A stretch of DNA of 64,000 bases, taken from assembly GCF_000719095.1 (NCBI RefSeq), contig NZ_JOEH01000015.1, positions 1 through 64,000 of the forward strand, read 5' to 3'. Position numbers and translations under genes: made by a program. This document shows positions 50,071-58,399 of this stretch, piece by piece; position 1 is the first letter of the stretch, and every line of letters starts with the position of its first letter. The notes below the pieces were generated by a model that worked only from the letters and a program-made list of their open reading frames with translations, was not told the DNA's origin and did not search any database. The DNA is from Streptacidiphilus jeojiense (GTDB taxonomy: Bacteria > Actinomycetota > Actinomycetes > Streptomycetales > Streptomycetaceae).

Positions 50071-51612
50071 ATGCCGCACCAACGCACCGCCCCCGCCCGC
50101 TTCACCCTCGACCCGGCGTTCAGCGTCGGCACGGTCGACCCGCGCCTGTTCGGCTCCTTCGTGGAACACCTGGGGCGCTGCGTCTACACCGGCATCTACG
50201 AGCCGGGCCACCCCGCCGCCGACGAGGCAGGCCTGCGCACCGATGTGCTGGAACTGGTCCGCGAGCTGGGGGTGACCACGATCCGCTACCCCGGCGGCAA
50301 CTTCGTCTCCGGCTACAAGTGGGAGGACAGCGTGGGTCCGGTGGAATCGCGTCCGCGCCGGCTCGACCCGGCCTGGCGCGCCACCGAGACCAACGCCTTC
50401 GGACTGTCCGAGTTCATGGGCTTCCTGGGCAAGCTCGGGCCGGAGGCCGAACCCATGATGGCGGTCAACCTCGGCACCCGCGGCACCGCCGAGGCGATCG
50501 AACTGCAGGAGTACGCCAACCACCCGGCCGGCACCGCGCTGTCCGACCTGCGCGCCGCGCACGGCGACAAGAACCCGTTCGGGATCGGGCTCTGGTGCCT
50601 GGGCAACGAGATGGACGGCCCCTGGCAGATCGGCCACAAGAACGCCGAGGACTACGGCAAGCTGGCCGCCGCCACCGCCCGCGCGATGCGCATGATCGAC
50701 AAGAACGTGGAACTGGTCGCCTGCGGCAGCTCCAGCCAGAGCATGCCGACCTTCGGCGCCTGGGAGGCCACCGTTCTGGAGCACACCTACGACCTGGTCG
50801 ACTACATCTCCATGCACGCCTACTACGAGGAGCTCGACGGCGACCGCGACTCCTTCCTCGCCTCGGCGGTGGACATGGAGGCGTTCATCGAGAACGTGGT
50901 GGCCACCTGCGACCACGTGGGCGCCCGGCTGAAGTCGTCGAAGAAGATCAACATCTCCTTCGACGAGTGGAACATCTGGTACAACGCCCGCTTCCAGCAG
51001 GACTTCGACGAGAACCCGCCGGACTGGCCCGAGGCGCCGCGGCAGCTGGAGGACAGCTACTCGCTGACCGACGCGGTGGTCTTCGGCTCGCTGCTGATCA
51101 CCCTGCTGCGCCACGCCGACCGGGTCCGGGTGGCCTGCCTGGCCCAGCTGGTCAACGTGATCGCCCCGATCATGACCGAGCCCGGCGGCCCGGCCTGGCG
51201 GCAGACCACCTTCTTCCCCTTCGCGCAGGCGTCGCGGTACGGGCGCGGACGGGTGCTGCAGGTCGAGGCGGAGAGCCCGGCGTACACCACCGCCAAGTAC
51301 GGCGAGGTGCCGCTGCTGCACGCCACGGCGGTGCTGGACGAGCAGAGCGGGGAGGTGACGGTGTTCGCGGTCAACCGCAGCCGGACCCGGGCGCTGCCGC
51401 TGGAGGTCGCCCTGCACGGCACCGGCGTGTCCGAGGTGGTCGAGCACAGCGTGCTGGCGGACCAGGACCCCGACGCCCGCAACACCCTGGCCGAGCCCGA
51501 CCGGGTCGTCCCCCGGCCGGCCGAGGGCGCCACCGTCGACGGGGAGCTGCTCCGCTGCGAACTCCCGCCGCTCTCCTGGAGCATGATCCGGCTGGCACCG
51601 GGCCGCGGCTGA
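50071..51612 (+). CDS. Alpha-L-arabinofuranosidase, GH51 (second copy)
   Basis: A 513-residue cytoplasmic enzyme. It has GSFVEHLGRCVYTGIYEPGH, IRYPGGNFVSGYKWED, acid/base Glu180 in CLGNEMDGPWQIGHKN and nucleophile Glu299 in SFDEWNIWYNA. Relative to the first copy it keeps a longer active-site loop (RFQQDFDENPPDWPEAPRQL), the form usual for streptomycete GH51. It probably works on different arabinan side chains. It is separated by 95 bases from copy one, with a repeat array and an RBS hairpin in the gap. Confidence 0.95.
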   Translation: MPHQRTAPARFTLDPAFSVGTVDPRLFGSFVEHLGRCVYTGIYEPGHPAADEAGLRTDVLELVRELGVTTIRYPGGNFVSGYKWEDSVGPVESRPRRLDPAWRATETNAFGLSEFMGFLGKLGPEAEPMMAVNLGTRGTAEAIELQEYANHPAGTALSDLRAAHGDKNPFGIGLWCLGNEMDGPWQIGHKNAEDYGKLAAATARAMRMIDKNVELVACGSSSQSMPTFGAWEATVLEHTYDLVDYISMHAYYEELDGDRDSFLASAVDMEAFIENVVATCDHVGARLKSSKKINISFDEWNIWYNARFQQDFDENPPDWPEAPRQLEDSYSLTDAVVFGSLLITLLRHADRVRVACLAQLVNVIAPIMTEPGGPAWRQTTFFPFAQASRYGRGRVLQVEAESPAYTTAKYGEVPLLHATAVLDEQSGEVTVFAVNRSRTRALPLEVALHGTGVSEVVEHSVLADQDPDARNTLAEPDRVVPRPAEGATVDGELLRCELPPLSWSMIRLAPGRG

Positions 51613-51710
51613 CCCTGCCGGCGGGGGCGGTCCGACGTGACCGGGCCGCCCCGGCCGGACCACCCCTCGCCGAACGACCCCCGCCGTACCGACCGGTGAC
51701 AACCGTTCCC

Positions 51711-51722
51711 ACGTTGTACCCT
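51711..51722. promoter_or_regulatory. Inverted GTACAACG box near the LacI gene promoter
   Basis: ACGTTGTACCC (51711-51721) is the reverse complement of GGGTACAACGT at 44833-44843. It overlaps TACCCT (51717-51722), a plausible -10 for the downstream LacI gene. ACAAC (51700-51704) with GTTGT (51713-51717) adds further symmetry. Confidence 0.6.
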
Positions 51723-51852
51723 TGGCCTCGCAGGCCTGTCAGCGGTTGTCCGGCGGCTGCCCGACTCGATTGGATAACGTCGGGCCCGAAGAACGCTCAC
51801 GAAATGCTCAGCGGCGTCAAAGTCTCAGTGGACCGACATCTGGAGGAACCCC

Positions 51853-52953
51853 GTGGGCGAGCCCACCTTGCACGACGTCGCGGCCCGGGCCGGAGTGTCG
51901 ATCAAGACGGTCTCCAATGTGCTCCGCGGGGTGACCGGCAAGGTGTCGGCGGAGACCTCGGCCCGGGTGCTCCAGGTCATCGAGGAGATCGGCTACCGCC
52001 CCAACCTCTCGGCCCGACGGCTGCGCAGCGGCCGGTCCAACGTGGTCGCCCTCGCCGTGCCCGACCTGCGCAACCCGTACTTCGCCGAGGTCGCGACCGC
52101 GATGATCAGCGCCGCCCGACAGGCCGGCTACACCCTGCTGATCGAGGAGACCGGCGGCAACGCCGGGGACGAGCTGAACGCGGCCGAGGGGCTGCGCGAT
52201 CCGCTGATCGAGGGCGTCATCATGGCGCCGCTGGCCCTGGACCCGCGGCAGTTGGACCGGCGCGGCCGGACCGTCCCGCTGGTGCTGCTGGGCGAGCACG
52301 ACTACGACGGCGACTGCGACCACGTCATGTTCGACAATCTGACGGCCTCTCAGCGGATGACCGCGCACCTGATCGAGCAGGGCTACCGGCGGATCGCGGT
52401 GATCGGACGGCAGGACGCCCCGCCGCAGGCGGCGGCCATGGCCGCGATGCGGTTCAACGGCTACCGCAGGGCGCTGACCGAGGCGGGTCTGGCCTACGAC
52501 CAGCGGCTGGCCCCGGTCATCGCCACCACCGCCTACGGCAAGGCGGCCGGCGCCGAGGCGGCCGAGCAGATCTTCGCGCGGGGGCTGAAGCCGGACGCGC
52601 TGTACTGCTTCGCCGACGTGCTCGCCATCGGCGCGCTGCGCGCCGCGCACTGCCGGGGCCTGCACGCCCCCGAGGACTTCGGCCTGGCCGGGTTCGACGG
52701 CATCGAGGAGGGCCGGTTCACCATCCCCACCCTGACGACCATCGCCCCGGACTACGCGGACATGGCCGCGCTGGCGGTGAACGCGCTGATCGAGCGGATG
52801 GAGTCGACGGTCCCGATCGGCCACCGGGACATCCTCTGCCGCTACGAGCTGGAGGTGCGCGAGAGCACCCAGCCGGGACTGCGTGCCGGCGCTGCGGGCG
52901 CCCCGGGCGCCGGTGCGGTCAGCGCTGGGGCGGTCGGGGCAGCCGCCGGCTGA
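51853..52953 (+). CDS. LacI-family regulator of the arabinan cluster
   Basis: A 366-residue sugar-responsive repressor. The HTH has TLHDVAARAGVSIKTVSNVL and the hinge YRPNLSARRLRSG. The effector domain has DLRNPYFAEVATAMISAARQ, YCFADVLAIGALRAA and DFGLAGFDGIEEGRFT. GTG has GGAGG six bases upstream. The Ala/Gly-rich C-terminal tail (about 338-366) goes beyond normal LacI length and is coded by DNA that overlaps the 3' end of the endonuclease IV gene. It probably controls the GH93, ABC and GH51 genes through the shared GTACAACG boxes. Confidence 0.9.
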   Translation: MGEPTLHDVAARAGVSIKTVSNVLRGVTGKVSAETSARVLQVIEEIGYRPNLSARRLRSGRSNVVALAVPDLRNPYFAEVATAMISAARQAGYTLLIEETGGNAGDELNAAEGLRDPLIEGVIMAPLALDPRQLDRRGRTVPLVLLGEHDYDGDCDHVMFDNLTASQRMTAHLIEQGYRRIAVIGRQDAPPQAAAMAAMRFNGYRRALTEAGLAYDQRLAPVIATTAYGKAAGAEAAEQIFARGLKPDALYCFADVLAIGALRAAHCRGLHAPEDFGLAGFDGIEEGRFTIPTLTTIAPDYADMAALAVNALIERMESTVPIGHRDILCRYELEVRESTQPGLRAGAAGAPGAGAVSAGAVGAAAG

Positions 52954-53858
52954 GCGTCGCGGCCTCGGCGCAGCTGCTTGAGGCGGTCGATGTCCCTGGT
53001 GTGCAGGGCGCCCTCGATCCGGTCGGGGGCGTGGCGGTCGTCCGGGGTCTCGATGATCAGCGGGACCCCGTCGGTGGCCGGGTGGGTGAGGAGTTCGCCG
53101 AAGGGCTCCGCGCCGATGTGACCGGCGCCGATGTTGGCGTGGCGGTCCTTGCGGGCTCCGGCCACGTCCTTGGAGTCGTTGGCGTGGATCAGCCGCAGCC
53201 GTCCGGGACCGGCCGCGGCGACCAGCTCGTCCAGCATCCGCGCCGTGCCGCCGGGGGCGGCCAGGTCGTGGCCGGCCGCGAAGGCGTGGCAGGTGTCCAG
53301 GCAGACGCCGACCCTGGGGTGGCGCTCCAGCGCGTCGACGTACTCGGCGAGGTCCGCCATCCGCGAGCACAGTGAGCTGCCCTGCCCGGCCGTGGGTTCC
53401 AGCAGCAGCCAGGGCGCGTCCTCGCCGTAGCCGTCCAGCTCGTCCAGCAGCGGCAGCATGCCGTCGTGGACCTGGCGCAGTGCCGCCGTCCGGCTGCCGC
53501 CCACCGCCGAGCCGGTGTGCACCACCACTCCCGCCGCGCCGATCGCACGGCCGCGGCTCAGCGAGTGGCGCAGCGACTCGCCGGAGCGCTCGCGGGTCGC
53601 CGCGGAGTCGGAGCCGAAGTTGATCAGGTACGGCGCGTGCACATAGGCGGAGATCCCGCGCTCGGCGCAGCCGGCGCGGAAGGCCCGGTCCTGCTCCGGG
53701 TTGCCGGTCGGGGCGGCCCAGCCGCGCGGGTTGGCGACGAAGACCTGCACGCTCTCGGCCCCCACCTTGTCGGCGTAGGCCAGTCCGGTACCGGCCAGCC
53801 CCCGGCCGGCGACCGGGACATGCGCGCCGACGGGGTTGCGTGGAGTGGAACGGATCAC
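52842..53858 (-). CDS. nfo: Endonuclease IV (deoxyribonuclease IV, AP endonuclease)
   Basis: A 338-residue metal-dependent AP endonuclease of base excision repair. Zinc ligands lie in HAPYLINFG, VVHTGSAVGG, LLLEPTAGQG, CLDTCHAFAAGHD, IHANDSKDVAG, DRHANIGAGHIG and LIIETPD, all intact. GTG 53858 gives MIRSTPRNPVGAHVPVAG, close to the usual N-terminus; GTG 53888 has a better SD (AGGGAG) and is an alternative. The last 35 or so residues are an Ala/Pro tail encoded opposite the end of the LacI gene, a 112-base overlap. Confidence 0.9.
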   Translation of the reverse strand: MIRSTPRNPVGAHVPVAGRGLAGTGLAYADKVGAESVQVFVANPRGWAAPTGNPEQDRAFRAGCAERGISAYVHAPYLINFGSDSAATRERSGESLRHSLSRGRAIGAAGVVVHTGSAVGGSRTAALRQVHDGMLPLLDELDGYGEDAPWLLLEPTAGQGSSLCSRMADLAEYVDALERHPRVGVCLDTCHAFAAGHDLAAPGGTARMLDELVAAAGPGRLRLIHANDSKDVAGARKDRHANIGAGHIGAEPFGELLTHPATDGVPLIIETPDDRHAPDRIEGALHTRDIDRLKQLRRGRDAQPAAAPTAPALTAPAPGAPAAPARSPGWVLSRTSSS

Positions 53859-53961
53859 CGCCCGAGCATCGCACACCCGTGGAGGCACGGGATCTCCCTG
53901 CCGTCCCATGTGGTTATCCCTGTGGTTGATGCCCGAGTGTGTGTTTTCTTGCCCGAAACCC

Positions 53962-53990
53962 TTGACGGCCCTCGCAACCGGGCGTAAAAC
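53962..53990 (+). promoter_or_regulatory. Promoter of the fructose PTS operon
   Basis: TTGACG (53962-53967), a 17-base spacer and TAAAAC (53985-53990). CGAAAC occurs upstream (53954-53959) and downstream (53995-54000), with GAAAC again at 54017-54021, candidate direct-repeat sites for the DeoR-type regulator. Confidence 0.7.
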
Positions 53991-54025
53991 CATTCGAAAC
54001 AAGCTTCTAACGGCGGTGAAACCAC

Positions 54026-54787
54026 ATGTACGCGGAGGAGCGTCACCAGCTCATCGTGGAGCAGGCGCGGCGGGACGGCCGGGTCGACGTCACAGCCCTC
54101 GCATCGGGGCTCGACGTCGCCACCGAGACCATCCGGCGCGATCTGACCATGCTGGAGCGGCAGGGCCTGCTGCGCCGGGTCCACGGCGGGGCCATCCCGG
54201 TCGAACGGCTCGGGTTCGAGCCCGGTCTGGCCCAACGGGCGGCCGCGCTGATCGGGGAGAAGGAGCGCATCGCCAAGGCGGCGGTCGCCGAGCTTCCCGA
54301 CGAGGGGTCGATCCTGCTGGACGCGGGGACCACGACCGCCCGACTGGCCGAGCAACTGCCCGCCGACCGCGAACTCACCGTGGTCACCAACGGACTGGCC
54401 ATCGCGGCCCTGCTGGCCAACCGCCCCAACATCAACCTCTTCATCGTCGGCGGCCGGGTGCGTTCGCGCACCCACGCGATGGTCGGTGAATGGACCCGGA
54501 ACCCGCTCGCCGACACCTATGTCGACGTGGCCTTCATGGGCACCAACGGCATCTCCGTGCAGCGCGGGCTGACCACGCCCGACTCCGCCGAGGCCGACGT
54601 CAAGCGGCAGATGATGGCCAGCGCCCGACGCACGGTGGTGCTGGCCGACCACACCAAGTTCGCCGCCGACCACTTCGCCCGCTTCGGCCGGGTGGACGAG
54701 GTCGACGTGGTGATCACCGATTCGGGCCTGGACGCCGAGGTCGCCGACGAGCTCTCCGACGCCGGCCCCCGGGTGGTGCGCGCATGA
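54026..54787 (+). CDS. DeoR/GlpR-family regulator of the fructose operon
   Basis: A 253-residue repressor. The N-terminal HTH has MYAEERHQLIVEQARRDGRV and ETIRRDLTMLERQGLLRRVH with the invariant GG-AIP. The C-terminal sugar-phosphate isomerase-like domain has LLDAGTTTARLAEQL, VVTNGLAIAALLA and ADHTKFAA. It probably responds to fructose 1-phosphate, as FruR-type DeoR proteins do. ATG overlaps no upstream gene; its stop overlaps fruK by four bases. Confidence 0.92.
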   Translation: MYAEERHQLIVEQARRDGRVDVTALASGLDVATETIRRDLTMLERQGLLRRVHGGAIPVERLGFEPGLAQRAAALIGEKERIAKAAVAELPDEGSILLDAGTTTARLAEQLPADRELTVVTNGLAIAALLANRPNINLFIVGGRVRSRTHAMVGEWTRNPLADTYVDVAFMGTNGISVQRGLTTPDSAEADVKRQMMASARRTVVLADHTKFAADHFARFGRVDEVDVVITDSGLDAEVADELSDAGPRVVRA

Positions 54788-55731
54788 TCGTCACGCTGAC
54801 CCCCAACCCCAGCCTGGACCGCACCCTTGAGGTCCCGGACCTGCACCGCGGCGTCGTACTCCGGGCCACGGCCCGGCGCACCGATCCCGGCGGGAAGGGC
54901 GTCAACGTCTCCCGGGCGCTGGCGGCCAACGGCCGCAAGACCGTGGCGGTGCTGCCCTGCGGCGGAATCGTCGGCAGCCGGCTGGCCGAACTGCTCGCGC
55001 CCCAGGGGGTCGAGGTCCTCGCGGTGCCGGTGCTCGGCGAGATCCGGGTCAACATCAGCGTGGTCGAACCCGACGGCACGGTCACCAAGATCAACGAGCC
55101 GGGCCCGGTGCTCACCCCGCAGGAACTGGACGCGCTCGCCGAGGCCGCCGTCCGGGCCGGCCAGGGAGCCGCCTGGGTCGCGCTCAGCGGCAGCCTCCCC
55201 CCGGGGGCGCCGGACGACCTCTACGCCCGGCTGATCACCCGGATCCGCGAGGCAGGCGGACCGCTGATCGCCGTCGACTCCAGCGGCGTGCCGCTGGTCG
55301 CCGCCCTCGCCGCCGGTCCGGACCTGGTCAAACCCAACCGCGCCGAGCTGGCCGAGGCGTCGGGGCTGCCGGTCACCACCCTCGGCGAGGCCGTCACCGC
55401 CGCGCTGGCGCTGCGCGACCGCGGTGCCCGCACCGTGCTGGCCAGCCTGGGCGCCGACGGAGCGCTGCTGGTGGACGGTTCGGGCGCGGTGCACGGCCGG
55501 GCCCGGGTCGCCGAGCCCCGCAGCGCGGTGGGCGCGGGCGACGCGCTGCTCGCCGGCTACCTCTCGGCCGGTAACGGCGGTACCGAGGCCCTGGCCGAGG
55601 CCGTCGCCTGGGGCGCCGCCGCGACCTCGCTCCCCGGCAGCCGGATGCCCGGCCGCGAACACCTGGACCGGGCGGGCGTCCACCTCGACCCGAACTTCGA
55701 CCCCAACCACCCGCTCACCGAACGGAACTGA
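54784..55731 (+). CDS. fruK: 1-phosphofructokinase
   Basis: A 315-residue PfkB-family kinase that makes fructose 1,6-bisphosphate from fructose 1-phosphate and ATP. It has VTLTPNPSLDRTLEVPDLHR, the GGKGVNVSRALAANG signature and the catalytic Asp in SAVGAGDALLAGYL; KPNRAEL is the other family mark. ATG overlaps the regulator stop (ATGA). It uses the product of the adjacent PTS enzymes. Confidence 0.95.
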   Translation: MIVTLTPNPSLDRTLEVPDLHRGVVLRATARRTDPGGKGVNVSRALAANGRKTVAVLPCGGIVGSRLAELLAPQGVEVLAVPVLGEIRVNISVVEPDGTVTKINEPGPVLTPQELDALAEAAVRAGQGAAWVALSGSLPPGAPDDLYARLITRIREAGGPLIAVDSSGVPLVAALAAGPDLVKPNRAELAEASGLPVTTLGEAVTAALALRDRGARTVLASLGADGALLVDGSGAVHGRARVAEPRSAVGAGDALLAGYLSAGNGGTEALAEAVAWGAAATSLPGSRMPGREHLDRAGVHLDPNFDPNHPLTERN

Positions 55732-55735
55732 CGCC

Positions 55736-56188
55736 ATGTCCGATCTGATCACCCCCGATTTCGTGGATCTCGACCTCAGGGCCGCAGATCGCCATGAGGT
55801 GGCCTTCTCCCTGGCCTCCCGGCTGGCGTCCGACGGCAGGGTCACCGACCTCGCCGGGTTCCTCGCCGACGTGCGGGCCCGCGAGGAGCAGATGCCCACC
55901 GGCATCGAGGGCGGCATCGGCATCCCCCATGCCCGCTCCGCCCATGTCACCGAACCCTCGCTGGCGTTCGGCCGCAGCACCGGCGGAGTCGACTTCGGCG
56001 CCGAGGACGGCCCCGCCGACCTGGTGTTCCTCATCGCCGCCCCGGCGGGCGGGGACACCGACCACCTCACCATCCTGGCCTCGCTGGCCCGCCGCCTGGT
56101 GCACGCCTCCTTCCGGCAGGCGCTGCGCGACGCATCCGACCCGCAGGCCGTCGTCGACCTCGTCAACAAGGAGGTGCTGGGCAGATGA
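55736..56188 (+). CDS. Fructose PTS EIIA component (stand-alone)
   Basis: A 150-residue cytoplasmic phosphocarrier. Phospho-acceptor His65 lies in GGIGIPHARSAHV, and the PTS_EIIA_2 fold is seen in LVFLIAAPAGGDTDHLTILA. It takes phosphate from HPr and passes it to EIIB. In many actinobacteria the EIIA is fused to EIIBC; here it is a separate gene overlapping EIIBC by four bases. Confidence 0.93.
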   Translation: MSDLITPDFVDLDLRAADRHEVAFSLASRLASDGRVTDLAGFLADVRAREEQMPTGIEGGIGIPHARSAHVTEPSLAFGRSTGGVDFGAEDGPADLVFLIAAPAGGDTDHLTILASLARRLVHASFRQALRDASDPQAVVDLVNKEVLGR

Positions 56189-57777
56189 GACTCGTAGCCG
56201 TCACCGCATGCCCCACCGGCATCGCCCACACCTACATGGCCGCCGAGGCCCTGGAGCAGGCGGCCAAGGACGCCGGCCACCAGATCAGCGTGGAGACCCA
56301 GGGGGCGGCGGGCGCCGTCCCACTGACGCCGGATCAGATCGCCGCGGCCGACGCCGTGATCTTCGCGGTCGACGTCGAGGTACGCGGCCGGGACCGGTTC
56401 GCCGGCAAGCCGACCGTCGAGGTGCCGGTCAAGAAGGCCATCAGCGGCTCGGCCGAACTGCTGGCCCGCGCCGAGGAGGCCGTCCGGCAGGCCGCCCCCG
56501 CGAACGCGGCGGCTGCTCCCGGTGACGCGCCGGCCCCGGCCCCGGCGGCCCCGGCCGGCGCAGCCGCCCCGTCGGACCAGCGCTCCTCGGCCGCCCGCTT
56601 CGGCACCCATCTGCGCCAGTGGATGATGACCGGCGTCAGCTACATGATCCCGTTCGTCGCGGCGGGCGGCATCCTGATCGCGCTGGCCTTCATGTTCGGC
56701 GGCGCCGAGGTCGCCATGAAGGTCAACGGCGGCGTGTTCCAGGGCCACACCTACCCGGGCGTGACCGACCTGTCCAAGCTCATCGACCAGGCCGGGTACG
56801 CCGGGGTGCTGTTCAAGATCGGCTCCACCGCGTTCTCCATGCTGGTGCCGGTCCTGGCCGGCTTCATCGCCTACGCCATGGCGGACCGTCAGGGCCTGGT
56901 GCCCGGAATCGTCTCCGGGCTGCTGGCCTCGGCGATCGGCGCCGGCTTCCTCGGCGGCCTGGTCGGCGGCCTGCTGGCCGGTGCCCTGGTGCTGGCACTG
57001 ACCAGGTACAAGCCGCCGCGTGCGATCGCCGGCATCATGCCGGTGGTGGTGATCCCACTGGTCTCCACCCTGATCATGGGCGTGCTGATGCTGGTGGTGA
57101 TCGGCGAGCCGATCGCCGCGGCCCAGCGGGGGCTCACCGACTGGCTCGGCGGCCTCTCCGGCACCAATGCGATCCTGCTGGGCGCGCTGCTGGGGCTGAT
57201 GATGGCCTTCGACCTCGGTGGCCCGGTCAACAAGGTCGCCTACACCTTCGGTGTCGGCAGCCTCGCCAGCGGCGACCTCAAGGTCATGGCCGCCGTGATG
57301 GCGGCCGGCATGGTCCCGCCGATCGCGATGGCGCTGTCCACCGTCGTGCGGCCGAAGCTGTTCGGCGAGAGCGAGCGCAAGGCCGGGGAGGCGGCCTGGC
57401 TGCTCGGCGCCTCGTTCATCACCGAGGGCGCGATCCCCTTCGCCGCGGCCGACCCGCTGCGGGTGCTCCCCTCGCTGATGGCGGGGAGCGCCACCACCGG
57501 CGCCCTGTCCATGGCCTTCGGCGCCACCTCGCGGGCCCCGCACGGCGGGCTCTGGGTGATCGGCCTGATCGGCCGGCCCGGGCTCTACCTGCTGGCCATC
57601 GCAGCGGGTGTGCTGGTCGGTGCGGCCTGCGTCATCGGGGCCAAGCAGATCGGCCGGGCCGAGGTCGCCGGCGAGGCCGAGGGTGCGGCTGGCGCTGCGG
57701 CCGCGGACGGAGCTGGAGCCGGGACCGGGGCCGCCGCCGACAAGCCGGCCGTCAACCACGAGGCACTGGTCGGCTGA
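56185..57777 (+). CDS. Fructose PTS EIIBC component
   Basis: A 530-residue fructose permease. The EIIB domain (about 1-100) has phospho-acceptor Cys9 in VTACPTGIAHTYMAAEALE. An Ala/Pro linker (about 102-135) leads to EIIC (about 140-500), with roughly nine helices, the MTGVSYMIPFVAAGGILIAL start and motif AFDLGGPVNKVAYTFG. A final Ala/Gly-rich tail is present. It imports and phosphorylates fructose to fructose 1-phosphate, the FruK substrate. Confidence 0.95.
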   Translation: MRLVAVTACPTGIAHTYMAAEALEQAAKDAGHQISVETQGAAGAVPLTPDQIAAADAVIFAVDVEVRGRDRFAGKPTVEVPVKKAISGSAELLARAEEAVRQAAPANAAAAPGDAPAPAPAAPAGAAAPSDQRSSAARFGTHLRQWMMTGVSYMIPFVAAGGILIALAFMFGGAEVAMKVNGGVFQGHTYPGVTDLSKLIDQAGYAGVLFKIGSTAFSMLVPVLAGFIAYAMADRQGLVPGIVSGLLASAIGAGFLGGLVGGLLAGALVLALTRYKPPRAIAGIMPVVVIPLVSTLIMGVLMLVVIGEPIAAAQRGLTDWLGGLSGTNAILLGALLGLMMAFDLGGPVNKVAYTFGVGSLASGDLKVMAAVMAAGMVPPIAMALSTVVRPKLFGESERKAGEAAWLLGASFITEGAIPFAAADPLRVLPSLMAGSATTGALSMAFGATSRAPHGGLWVIGLIGRPGLYLLAIAAGVLVGAACVIGAKQIGRAEVAGEAEGAAGAAAADGAGAGTGAAADKPAVNHEALVG

Positions 57778-57800
57778 TCCGGGCACCCGCCCTGCTCCGC

Positions 57801-57873
57801 CCTGATCGGCCCTGATCGGCTGCTGATCGGCTCTTGCCCTGCCCTGCCCTGCCCCGATCCGCCTCCGATCCGC
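57801..57873 (+). repeat. CTGATCGGC, TGCCC and GATCCGCC tandem runs
   Basis: CTGATCGGC occurs at 57802, 57812 and 57823. Four TGCCC units follow (57835-57854), then two GATCCGCC-like units. These lie in the 337-base gap between EIIBC and ptsH. Confidence 0.8.
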
Positions 57874-57877
57874 CCGG

Positions 57878-58057
57878 CCCCGCGCGCTCCCCCGGCCCGC
57901 GGGGCCGGGCACACGCCCTGACCGACCATCAGCTCACTGCCCGCTCCCGCTCCGCATCCGTTCCCTGCCCCGCGTGATCCCCCGTCCCGCGGGGCTGGGC
58001 ATCCGCCCTGACCGACCATCAACTCCCCACCCGCCCCTGCTCCGCATCCGTTCCCCA
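57878..58057 (+). repeat. Two tandem 90-bp direct repeats with GC hairpins
   Basis: Copy 57878-57967 and copy 57968-58057 align without gaps at roughly four of five positions, sharing CGCCCTGACCGACCATCA and CTCCGCATCCGTTCCC exactly. Each starts with a CCCGG/CCGGG-type hairpin (cores CCCGCGGGG). No gene fits. Being directly ahead of ptsH, they may act as terminator/attenuators or processing sites in the long transcript. Confidence 0.85.
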
Positions 58058-58114
58058 CCTGCGGTACCGCCCGCAGCCCCACCCGTCCCCGGATCTGTCC
58101 CTGGAGGGATTCCC

Positions 58115-58399
58115 ATGCCCCAGCGCTCGGTCGCCGTAGGTTCCAGCAGCGGCCTGCACGCCCGCCCCGCCTCCCTGTTCGTCCAGGCCGCCGCCCGGCA
58201 GCCGGTGCGGATCAGCGTCGCCCGGGAGGGCGGCACCGCGGTCGACGCGCGCAGCCTGCTCTCGGTGCTCGCCCTCGGTGCGCGCCACGGCGACACCGTG
58301 GTGCTCTCCGCCGAGGACGAGGGCCCGCAGGCCGAGCAGGCGCTGGAGGAACTCGCCACCCTGGTCGCCCGTGACTTCGACGCACCGGAGCAGTCGTGA
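58115..58399 (+). CDS. ptsH: HPr phosphocarrier protein
   Basis: A 94-residue general PTS protein. Phospho-acceptor His15 lies in SSGLHARPASLFV. The regulatory Ser46 region found in low-GC Gram-positives is SLLSVLALGARHG, which lacks a strict HPr-kinase site as expected in actinobacteria. GGAGGG is seven bases before ATG. It passes phosphate from EI to EIIA. Its stop overlaps ptsI by four bases. Confidence 0.95.
   Translation: MPQRSVAVGSSSGLHARPASLFVQAAARQPVRISVAREGGTAVDARSLLSVLALGARHGDTVVLSAEDEGPQAEQALEELATLVARDFDAPEQS

Noticed and set aside
54517..57912. Reverse-strand 1131-codon frame over the PTS genes
   Set aside because: A shadow of overlapping, fully recognisable PTS genes; composition is not protein-like.
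57878..58057. A riboswitch upstream of ptsH
   Set aside because: The region is a tandem duplication with simple GC hairpins; no known aptamer core was recognised.
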